16,012 nt of DNA from JAHWJR01 sp035942035 (GTDB lineage: Bacteria; Actinomycetota; Acidimicrobiia; Acidimicrobiales; CADCSY01). The notes below the pieces were generated by a model. The model did no database searches. It was given only the letters and a program-made list of their open reading frames with translations, and was not told where the DNA came from. The DNA is taken from the NCBI GenBank assembly GCA_035942035.1, contig DASZDK010000078.1, positions 1-16,012 of the forward strand. The letters are read 5' to 3'. This document shows positions 8,160 through 14,140 of this stretch, one piece after another. Both the position numbers and the translations under genes were made by a program. Positions within the stretch are counted from its first letter, which is position 1, and every line of letters starts with the position of its first letter.

Positions 8160-9560
8160 TCAGGGCCGATCCTCGTCGTTGCCGGCGGCCACTGCACCCA
8201 CTTCCCGGTTGGGCCCGGTCGGCGAACCCAGCCGTAACTTCTGAAGGACCGCTTCTACGCCCACCGCCAGGCCGATCATCCCAACGAGAAAGAGCAGCTT
8301 GAGTGGATCCCGTGATACGGCGTAGATGACCACGCCGGCGAGGGAGGCGACGCAAAGACATGCCGCCAGCCACGAGATCCACGACCTGACATGGGTCTCA
8401 TGGCGAAGCCGGACGGCGGCCACGTTCACGGCGGCGTAGATGATGAGGAACGAAGCGCTGCCCATCAAGCTGATCCCGGTCAGGTCGACGGTGTTGGTCA
8501 CGAGCACGACCAGACCTGCGGTCACGAGCAGACCCGCCACCGGCTTGTTCCAGAGCTCACGGCCGAGTTGGCGCGGTAGCTCGCCGTGCACGCCGAGGAC
8601 ATAGCTCACCCTCGCCGCGCCGTAGAGAGTGGCATTGAGAGAACCTGCCGTTGAGACGACTGCGGTGACGGCGATGGCGTTGAACGCCCAGGATCCGCCG
8701 ACGGCACCGGCGGCGACGGCAAGGGCGTAGTCCTTGGCGTTCATGAGCGCCGCCTGATCGGCCACGCCGGCGGCGACGAACGATACGGCGACGTAGACCA
8801 CGACCACTCCCGTGACCGCCACCATGAAGGCGCGCGGCAGGTTCCGCTGCGGATCGCGGATCTCCTCGGCCGTGTTGGCCATCAACCCGAACCCCTCGTA
8901 GGCCAGAAAGAGCACGGCGGCGGCGAGCACCGTCCCGCCCGCGTCGAACGCCCCGAATGAGACTTGGTCGGTACGGACCGAGAAGGCCCCCGCAACTGCA
9001 AAGGCGACCAGGACGAGCACCTTGGCGTAGACGAGGACGGCTTCCGCTCGACCGACGACACGTCCGCCGACGAGGTTCAGCACCGCGAAGGCCGCGACGC
9101 TTGCGGTCATGACCGCGTGCGCGGCCAACCCGTCAGTGGGAAGTCCCATCAACCGGGCGGTGTACGCGCCGAAGGCGTGCGCGTACAACGACAGCACGAC
9201 GACGTAACCGAGCCAGAGAAGGACGTTCAGCGACCCGGCCAGCATCGATGAGACGTACGCGCGGTTGACGTAGGTCGCCGCGCCACCTCTCGACGGGTAG
9301 GCGAGCGCCAGGTGAGAGAAGGAGTAGGCGCTCGTCACCGCCGCAGCCCCGCCGAGTAGGAACGCCATCCACACCCCACCACCGGCGATGGACACGGCAA
9401 CTCCGAGGAGGGCGAAGATGCCCGCCCCGATCATGCCGCCCATGCCGATGGCGATCACCGAGACAAGGCTCAGCTTCTCGCTCTGGCGCTCGGTCACTAC
9501 CTCGGCGGGGCGCTCTTCGTAATCATGGGTTCGTCTTCTCTCTGCTTCGGGGACGTTCAC
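8160..9560 (-). CDS. APC-superfamily amino acid/polyamine-type permease
   Basis: A 466-residue integral membrane transporter with about twelve hydrophobic segments. The first contains the APC hallmark SVIAIGMGGMIGAGIFALLG. Further family features are the short loop LALAYPSRGGAATYVNRAYV after segment two, then FLAYEGFGLMANTAEEIRDP before the mid-protein segments and GAARVSYVLGVHGELPRQL in the later loop. These resemble cation/amino-acid symporters of the APC family; substrate cannot be assigned. The end is a soluble charged tail. The start is uncertain. GTG 9560 gives the full open frame but has no well-spaced Shine-Dalgarno. An in-frame GTG at 9497 begins shortly before the conserved segment and overlaps the stop of a short upstream frame by one base. 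The tRNA-Pro gene lies 49 bp upstream on the same strand. Confidence 0.9.
   Translation of the reverse strand: MNVPEAERRRTHDYEERPAEVVTERQSEKLSLVSVIAIGMGGMIGAGIFALLGVAVSIAGGGVWMAFLLGGAAAVTSAYSFSHLALAYPSRGGAATYVNRAYVSSMLAGSLNVLLWLGYVVVLSLYAHAFGAYTARLMGLPTDGLAAHAVMTASVAAFAVLNLVGGRVVGRAEAVLVYAKVLVLVAFAVAGAFSVRTDQVSFGAFDAGGTVLAAAVLFLAYEGFGLMANTAEEIRDPQRNLPRAFMVAVTGVVVVYVAVSFVAAGVADQAALMNAKDYALAVAAGAVGGSWAFNAIAVTAVVSTAGSLNATLYGAARVSYVLGVHGELPRQLGRELWNKPVAGLLVTAGLVVLVTNTVDLTGISLMGSASFLIIYAAVNVAAVRLRHETHVRSWISWLAACLCVASLAGVVIYAVSRDPLKLLFLVGMIGLAVGVEAVLQKLRLGSPTGPNREVGAVAAGNDEDRP
9497..9526 (-). other. possible 9-residue leader ORF overlapping an alternative permease start
   Basis: On the minus strand an ATG (9526-9524), with a purine-rich GAGAGAAGACGA stretch ahead, opens MITKSAPPR and stops at TAG (9499-9497). 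The G of that TAG is the first base of an in-frame permease GTG (9497-9495). A TAGTG overlap is the usual geometry of translational coupling. If the permease truly starts at 9560 this frame is only an internal coincidence. Confidence 0.2.
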
Positions 9561-9609
9561 CGCGCTCGTGCTCGTGCTCCCTACGCACGCCGCCGCTGGC
9601 GCCCTTGCT

Positions 9610-9687
9610 TGGTCGGGAAGGCGGGATTCGAACCCGCGACCTCAGCGTCCCGAACGCTGCGCGCTAACCAAGCTGCGCTACTTCCCG
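9610..9687 (-). tRNA. tRNA-Pro (anticodon CGG), CCA encoded
   Basis: On the minus strand the acceptor arm CGGGAAG (9687-9681) pairs with CTTCCCG (9620-9614). The D-arm is GCGC-AGCTTGGTTA-GCGC. The anticodon arm is CAGCG with loop TTCGGGA and CGCTG, giving anticodon CGG. The T-arm is GCGGG-TTCGAAT-CCCGC. The discriminator is A and CCA is encoded at 9612-9610. Length is 78 nt and no intron is seen. It reads the proline codon CCG, abundant in such GC-rich DNA. The gene lies 12 bp after the receiver-protein stop on the same strand, so it may be processed from a shared transcript. Confidence 0.97.
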
Positions 9688-9699
9688 AGGGAATCGAGC

Positions 9700-10128
9700 C
9701 TACCCGAGCGCCAGGGCGGCGGCGCTGGAGGGCGGTGCGCCGGTGGGGTCGTACCAGGTGCCACCGTCGAGCAGGGCCCGCACCGCTCGGTGGAGGCGGA
9801 TGGGGTCGAGGGGCTTGATGATCCAGCCCTCGGCGCCGGACCGCTTGGCCAGGAACACGTCGGCCCGGCGATCGAGCATCATCAGCACCGGAACGTGGCC
9901 CAACCTCCCGGCGCCTTCCTCCAGGCGCAGGTCGAGGCAGACGGCCATGCCTCCCATGTTGCCGATCTGCTGGTCGAGCACGGCCAAGTCGGGCCGCCGG
10001 TCGCGCACCGCCGGCAGCACGTCGGCACCGGCCATCACGCTACGGACGTCAACGTCTGGCCCGCCCACCGCAGCGACCACCTCATCGAGCACCGTTCGGG
10101 CGTCGCTGGCGACGAGGATGCTGGTCAC
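9700..10128 (-). CDS. single-domain response-regulator receiver protein
   Basis: A 142-residue CheY-like receiver domain with no output domain. It begins VTSILVASDA, with the acidic pocket reduced to one Asp (D9). The phospho-acceptor is D52 in PDLAVLDQQI, and the conserved lysine lies in WIIKPLDP. Where most receivers carry a Ser/Thr after strand four, this one reads PVLMMLDRRAD, so the switch Thr appears absent. The GTG at 10128 starts exactly at strand one; the longer open frame to 10182 would add about 18 unlike residues. A TACGCT (10142-10137) lies 8 nt ahead, which would suit leaderless expression. The gene is divergent from a STAS-domain gene and followed by tRNA-Pro. No histidine kinase is nearby, so its partner is unknown. 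It could act in a phosphorelay or by protein contacts alone. Confidence 0.85.
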   Translation of the reverse strand: MTSILVASDARTVLDEVVAAVGGPDVDVRSVMAGADVLPAVRDRRPDLAVLDQQIGNMGGMAVCLDLRLEEGAGRLGHVPVLMMLDRRADVFLAKRSGAEGWIIKPLDPIRLHRAVRALLDGGTWYDPTGAPPSSAAALALG

Positions 10129-10136
10129 GGCCGCGA

Positions 10137-10142
10137 AGCGTA
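10137..10142 (-). promoter_or_regulatory. candidate -10 element for leaderless receiver gene
   Basis: TACGCT on the minus strand ends 8 nt before the GTG start at 10128, with no Shine-Dalgarno in between. Transcription would begin at or next to the start codon. No good -35 is present, so this is tentative. Confidence 0.3.
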
Positions 10143-10220
10143 CCCGTTCAACCGCGAGGCGGGCGGAGGGTAGGGTGGCCACTTGGGGGTACGAACCACT
10201 GTCACCCTTACGCCGTCCCT

Positions 10221-10225
10221 GGAGG
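10221..10225 (+). promoter_or_regulatory. ribosome binding site of STAS gene
   Basis: GGAGG is followed by CCCC and the ATG at 10230, a strong Shine-Dalgarno that fixes the start of this short gene. Confidence 0.8.
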
Positions 10226-10229
10226 CCCC

Positions 10230-10571
10230 ATGCTCGAGATCATCGTCGACCAGACTGGGGAGTACACCGTGTGCCGGCCGGTGGGCGAGCTGGACGCCTT
10301 CACGGTGGGCCGGTTCCGGGAGACGCTGACCGAACTGGGTGGCGGTCGGCGACTGCTGATCGACCTCTCGGGGGTCCCATTCCTCGATTCGGCCGGCCTC
10401 GGAGCCCTCATCGGTGGAGTGCGCCGCTCCCGTGAAGCCGGTGGCGACGTGGCCGTCTACGGTGCCCGCCCGGCGGTGGCCCGCCTCTTGCACACCACCG
10501 GCTTCGACCGTGTGGCGTCGGTCTCCGACAACGAGGACGACGCCGCCAAAGCCCTCACCGACGCTACCTGA
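10230..10571 (+). CDS. STAS-domain anti-sigma factor antagonist (SpoIIAA/RsbV-like)
   Basis: A 113-residue single STAS domain. In this family the protein binds an anti-sigma kinase and thereby frees a sigma factor; phosphorylation on a conserved Ser or Thr switches it off. The hallmark is LLIDLSGVPFLDSAGLGALIG, with S54 in DSAG as the predicted phosphorylation site. The N-terminal strands (YTVCRPVGELDAFTVGRFRETL) match the GELD start typical of these antagonists, and the domain ends with LLHTTGFDRVASV. Its cognate kinase and sigma factor are not in the window. The divergent receiver-domain gene, with 101 bp between starts, may belong to the same signalling route, but that link rests on position only. 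Confidence 0.92.
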   Translation: MLEIIVDQTGEYTVCRPVGELDAFTVGRFRETLTELGGGRRLLIDLSGVPFLDSAGLGALIGGVRRSREAGGDVAVYGARPAVARLLHTTGFDRVASVSDNEDDAAKALTDAT

Positions 10572-10583
10572 CCGATTCGGCGG

Positions 10584-10608
10584 CGTTCCGGCACCACCAG
10601 CCGGGGCG
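10584..10608 (+). terminator. hairpin terminator after STAS gene
   Basis: The RNA CGUUCCGGC (10584-10592) can pair with GCCGGGGCG (10600-10608) through nine pairs, two of them G-U, around the 7-nt loop ACCACCA. It begins 13 nt after the STAS stop. It pairs fully only when read on the plus strand, consistent with a terminator for that gene. A T-tract is missing. Confidence 0.4.
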
Positions 10609-10677
10609 GATTCCAACCGGATTTGCTGCCAGAAGGGGCACCGGCCGGAAATGACGCACTCAGGACCCGACGGGCGC

Positions 10678-11766
10678 TCAGCCGGGGAAGAGGTGGGCGG
10701 CGATGCGGGCAAGGGTGTCGAGGTCGTGGACGTCGTCGGCCAGGAACGGGACCCGAACGACCGGCGCCGGCGCCACCTGGGTGCTGAGCTCGGCCAGGTT
10801 TGCCTCCTCTCCGTCGGCCATGGCCGCCAGGTCGGCCAAATTGGCGTAGAGCGACCCCAGATCGGTGCCGTCCAGGGCGGCCGCCCGCTCCCGCTTGGAC
10901 TCGGCCCGGCCCGAGGCGAACCGCGGGTGCATGCGGTTCACGATCAGCGACGCCACCGAGATCCCCGACTCACCCAGCTTGCCGGCGAAGAACGACGCCT
11001 CGGCCACCGTGTCGGCCCGGGGTGACGCGACCAGGATGAAGGCGGTGCCCTGCTCGCTGAGCAGCGCCTGGACCCGCGCTGCCCGCTGGCGGAAGCCCTC
11101 CTCCATTCCCTCGAACGCACTGAAGAAGGCGAGGGCGTCGTCGAGGACCTCGCTGCCCACCACCTTCGACACCGTGCGCACGAACGCCTGAGCGGCCAGG
11201 TTGACCGCCCGCAGGTAGGCCCGGGTGGGGCTCATCAACAGCCGGTAGAGGCGGTGGTCGAGGAAGTTCGTGAGGCGGCGGGAGGCATCGATGAAGTCGA
11301 GGGCGTTGCGGCTGGGAGGGGTGTCGACAACCACGAGGTCGAAGTCGCCGCTCTCGTGAAGCTCGTACAGCTTCTCCCCGGCCATGTACTCCTGGGTGCC
11401 CGACAACGCTCCGGAGATGTTGCGATAGAAGCGGTTGTCGAGGATGCGGCGGGCCTGCTTCGCGTCGGCGCTGTGGTTGACCACCAGATCGTCGAAGGTG
11501 GACTTGGTGTCGAGCATCATCGCCCACAGCTCCCCGGGCCAGTCGCCGGCGATGCGGGTGGGGGTGTTGGTGAGCGAGCCGATGCCGAGAGTGTCGGCCA
11601 GGCGCTTGGCCGGGTCGATGGTCACCACCACCGCTCGTCGACCTTGGGCAGCCCCTTGCAGAGCGAGCGCCGCCGCCGTGGTCGTCTTGCCCACTCCTCC
11701 GGACCCGCAACACACCAGGATCTCGGCCGCCATCACCAGGTCGGCGAGACCGGAATGAGCGCTCAT
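10678..11766 (-). CDS. ArsA/Get3-like ATPase, second of a pair (Rv3680-type)
   Basis: A 362-residue P-loop ATPase of the ArsA/Get3 family. The loop reads CCGSGGVGKTTTAAAL (about 19-34), so the extra signature lysine of the deviant Walker A motif (KGGxGKT) is Ser. The nucleotide-binding and switch regions follow: VVVTIDPAKRLADTLGI, and VVVDTPPSRNALDFIDA with its switch Asp. FLDHRLYRLLMSPTRAYLR and the later SASLIVNRMHP-like strand match the mycobacterial protein Rv3680 as I recall it. No cysteine triad typical of arsenite-binding ArsA is seen, so arsenite transport is unlikely. Mycobacterial homologues have been described as Get3-like and work as a pair. The ATG (11766-11764) overlaps the TGA of the upstream gene, implying coupled translation and a fixed ratio of the two subunits. 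It ends convergent to the STAS gene. Confidence 0.9.
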   Translation of the reverse strand: MSAHSGLADLVMAAEILVCCGSGGVGKTTTAAALALQGAAQGRRAVVVTIDPAKRLADTLGIGSLTNTPTRIAGDWPGELWAMMLDTKSTFDDLVVNHSADAKQARRILDNRFYRNISGALSGTQEYMAGEKLYELHESGDFDLVVVDTPPSRNALDFIDASRRLTNFLDHRLYRLLMSPTRAYLRAVNLAAQAFVRTVSKVVGSEVLDDALAFFSAFEGMEEGFRQRAARVQALLSEQGTAFILVASPRADTVAEASFFAGKLGESGISVASLIVNRMHPRFASGRAESKRERAAALDGTDLGSLYANLADLAAMADGEEANLAELSTQVAPAPVVRVPFLADDVHDLDTLARIAAHLFPG

Positions 11767-12734
11767 CGGGCGGAGGAGGGTTCGGCCAGGTCGAGCACCT
11801 CGTCGTGCAGTGCCGTGGCCAGGACGTCGACGTGGGCCGGGCCGAGGTCGGCGGCGAACACGAAGGGGAGGCGCAGCTGCGGCATGGGCAACAGCTCGGC
11901 CAGGCGCTCCAGCTGGTGGTGCTGTACTCGCTGGCGCCGGCGGCGGAAGGCGGCGGCGCCGGTCAGCGCCTCCTCCTCGCCGGGCCGCAGCGTCGTGCCC
12001 GCTGCCGACGCCGCCTCCGCCGGAGGGGTCTCGAGACCCGGCAGGGGCGTGTAGAGGCCGTTGACGACCACCGGACCCAGGTTCACTCCCACCCGGTCCT
12101 CCAGGGTGAACGCCGTCTCCACCAACTCGTTCACCGGCGTCTCCTCGGGCAGGGTGACCAGCATGACCGTGCACCGGGTGGGGTCGGTGAGCAGCTCGAG
12201 CACCTCTGTGGCCTGGGCGTTGATGGGGCCGACCCGCACGGCATCCAGCAGGCCCCGAACCGAGAGCAGGAAGGTGATGGCGTGGCCGGCGGCCGGGGCG
12301 TCGACGATGATCAGGTCGGCGGCGTCGCTCCGCTCCAGCGACTTCACCTTTCCGAGGATGAGGATGTCCTTTATGCCCGGGGCGGCGGTCGACACCATGT
12401 CCATGGCGCCGGTGGACACCAGGCGGCGGGAGATGCGCCGCAAACCGTGGTCCTCCAGGTACTCGAGCAGGGCGTCGTCCGGTGTGATGGTGCGTCCCCG
12501 GACCTCGGCTTCGGTGCCGGCGGCCGGCGCCAGCGTCGACTCCACGTAGGTGAGGGGAGGCCGGCCGAACAGCCCGGCCAGGCCCGACGACCGCTCGACC
12601 TGCACCACCAGGGCCCGACGCCCCTCCCGAGCCGCCATCCGGGCCAGGGCGGCGGAGACGGTCGTCTTGCCCACGCCGCCCTTGCCAGCAACGATGACCA
12701 CTCGGGATGCATGTAGGAACTGGCCGGGGTCCAC
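11763..12734 (-). CDS. ArsA/Get3-like ATPase, first of a pair (Rv3679-type)
   Basis: A 323-residue partner of the following ATPase. It keeps the full deviant Walker A motif VAGKGGVGKTT (about 15-25), including the signature lysine K18. Other family stretches are LVVQVERSSGLAGLFG, the helix-rich MDMVSTAAPGIKDILILGKV, the switch region LIIVDAPAAGHAITFL, and VMLVTLPEETPVNELVET. These align by eye with the mycobacterial Rv3679 protein. It is probably cytosolic and forms a heteromeric Get3-like ATPase with its neighbour. The substrate, perhaps membrane-protein clients, is not established by sequence. The GTG start (12734) has a purine-rich GGAGAGGAAG just upstream. It overlaps its partner by 4 bp, and its start is only 23 bp from the divergent NfeD-like gene. 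Confidence 0.9.
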   Translation of the reverse strand: MDPGQFLHASRVVIVAGKGGVGKTTVSAALARMAAREGRRALVVQVERSSGLAGLFGRPPLTYVESTLAPAAGTEAEVRGRTITPDDALLEYLEDHGLRRISRRLVSTGAMDMVSTAAPGIKDILILGKVKSLERSDAADLIIVDAPAAGHAITFLLSVRGLLDAVRVGPINAQATEVLELLTDPTRCTVMLVTLPEETPVNELVETAFTLEDRVGVNLGPVVVNGLYTPLPGLETPPAEAASAAGTTLRPGEEEALTGAAAFRRRRQRVQHHQLERLAELLPMPQLRLPFVFAADLGPAHVDVLATALHDEVLDLAEPSSAR

Positions 12735-12757
12735 GACTTCCTCTCCGGGGGCGACCG
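12735..12757. promoter_or_regulatory. 23-bp divergent spacer with back-to-back ribosome binding sites
   Basis: Read on the minus strand, GGAGAGGAAG (12746-12737) serves the ATPase GTG at 12734. Read on the plus strand, GGGGG (12747-12751) lies 6 nt ahead of the TTG at 12758. The spacer has no room for two promoters, so at least one transcript must start inside the opposing gene. The plus-strand site supports the TTG start of the NfeD-like protein over an ATG at 12707 that would overlap the ATPase gene. Confidence 0.5.
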
Positions 12758-14029
12758 TTGCGCAGGCTACTCACGGGTTGCCTGCTCCTCGCCTCCTTCG
12801 CCGGATGGGTTGCGCCCGCCGCAGCCCAGATCGCCGGCGACCGGTCCTTCGTCAATGTCGTGCAGGTCAACGGTTACCTCGACCCGATCATGGCCGACTT
12901 CCTCAGCCGAGCCATCGCCGAGAGCGAGCAGGCAGGCGCCGAGGCGTTGATCGTCCAGCTCGACAGCCCCGGATCGGTCCTGCCCCAGGCCGAGCTCGAC
13001 GCTCTGGTGTTCCGCATGGGACACGCCCAGGTCCCCGTCGCCGTCTGGGTGGGCGAGAGCGGCGCCCAGGCGCTGGGGGGGGCTGCCAGCCTCGCCCTCG
13101 CCGCACCGGTGACGGGCATGGCGCCCCGGGCCCGGCTCGGCGAGGTGCCGGAGCCGATCTTCGGCCACGCCCCGGCGGCCGTGGTCGACGGCACGGTAGG
13201 GCCCGAGCAGGCGCTGGAGCTGGGTCTGGTGGAGCTCAACCAGGAGGAGTCGGCGGTGCTCGGGAGCTTCATCGCCGCCCTCGACGGCCGCCGGGTCGCC
13301 GGCCAGGCGCTGGAGACGGCGGCCTTCGAGCCGGTGGATGGTGCGCCTCCGCAGGCGACCCTCACCGTGGAGGCTCGGCTGGCCAAGCTCGACCTCGTGC
13401 CGCGGCTCATGCACACCGTCGCCAGCCCGCCGGTCGCCTACCTGCTCGTTTCGGTGGCACTGGCGCTGGTGGTGTTCGAGCTCTTCACCGCCGGCGTGGG
13501 AGTCGCCGGCCTGGTGGGTGCGGTGTGTGGCGTCCTCGGCGCCTACGGCCTCGCCGTGTTGCCCACCTCGCCGCTCGGGCTGGCCCTGCTGGTGCTCGGC
13601 ATGTTCGGCTTCGCCGTCGACGTGCAGACCGGCGTGCCCCGGTTCTGGACCGGGGTAGGCATTGCGGCCTACGCCCTCGGCTCGCTGAAGCTGTTCGAGG
13701 AGGGCGTGACCCTCGGCTGGCTCCCGCTGCTGGCCGGGGTGGTCGGAGTGGCGTTGCTGATGTTGGCCGGGCTGCCGGCGACGGTGCGCAGCCGGTTCTC
13801 CACGCCCACCATCGGCCGTGAGTCGATGGTGGGGGAGATGGGAGAGGCAGTCGCCGCCGCGGCCCCTGACGGGGTCGTGCGGGTGCGTGAGGCACTGTGG
13901 CCGGCTCGGACCAACCGGGCAACCCCGATCGCCGTCGGGGAGCGGGTGAGGGTGACCGGCATAAATGGTCCCCTGCTCGAGGTGGAGCCCGAGACCGGCG
14001 GAGCCAAGGACTATCGCGAACGTCGCTGA
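12758..14029 (+). CDS. NfeD/ClpP-class membrane protein with degenerate protease domain
   Basis: About 423 residues. The TTG start gives a clean signal peptide (basic LRR, then LLTGCLLLASFAG, cleavage near PAAAQ). A ClpP-class serine-protease-like domain follows, from VNVVQVNGYLDPIMADFL to about residue 165. Four to five membrane segments then run from VAYLLVSVALALVVFELF to LLAGVVGVALLMLAGLP. A C-terminal NfeD OB-fold runs from IGRESMVGEMGEAV to GERVRVTGINGPLLEVEP. In active relatives the nucleophile sits in a GARAASAG-like motif. Here the same place reads SGAQALGGAAS, with Gly where the Ser should be, and the stretch that carries the catalytic Lys is largely missing before GPEQALELGLVEL. It is therefore probably not a protease but a scaffold in membrane organisation, as suggested for flotillin-linked NfeD proteins. 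It is divergent from the Get3-like pair. No flotillin gene is seen. Confidence 0.85.
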   Translation: MRRLLTGCLLLASFAGWVAPAAAQIAGDRSFVNVVQVNGYLDPIMADFLSRAIAESEQAGAEALIVQLDSPGSVLPQAELDALVFRMGHAQVPVAVWVGESGAQALGGAASLALAAPVTGMAPRARLGEVPEPIFGHAPAAVVDGTVGPEQALELGLVELNQEESAVLGSFIAALDGRRVAGQALETAAFEPVDGAPPQATLTVEARLAKLDLVPRLMHTVASPPVAYLLVSVALALVVFELFTAGVGVAGLVGAVCGVLGAYGLAVLPTSPLGLALLVLGMFGFAVDVQTGVPRFWTGVGIAAYALGSLKLFEEGVTLGWLPLLAGVVGVALLMLAGLPATVRSRFSTPTIGRESMVGEMGEAVAAAAPDGVVRVREALWPARTNRATPIAVGERVRVTGINGPLLEVEPETGGAKDYRERR

Positions 14030-14140
14030 ACCATCCTGGTGGCCTCGCCGGCGTCTTGGTCACGGTCGAGACTGGGATAAGTCTGAACGATATGGATGGC
14101 AAGGCGCTGGCGTAGTCATCTCCGCCGAACGAGCGACGAG

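Noticed and set aside
10678..12734. Arsenite efflux ATPase (arsA) annotation
   Set aside because: There is no arsenite-binding cysteine triad, no arsB, arsR or arsC nearby, and the paired arrangement matches the Get3-like mycobacterial type better.
11767..12870. Fusion of the second ATPase frame to a long upstream extension
   Set aside because: The extension before MSAHSGLADL is out-of-frame translation of the first ATPase gene. The ATGA overlap at 11763-11766 gives the natural start.
14069..14084. AGACT-GGGATA-AGTCT hairpin between nfeD-like and selB stops
   Set aside because: The stem is only five pairs with no flanking extension and no T-tract. It could contribute to termination but is too weak to call in the 111-bp convergent gap, where I see nothing else.
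14050..14090. Possible plus-strand promoter (TTGGTC ... GGGATAAG) near 14055-14080
   Set aside because: The spacing is short and no gene follows on the plus strand, since the next frame only encodes a few residues ending MDGKALA.
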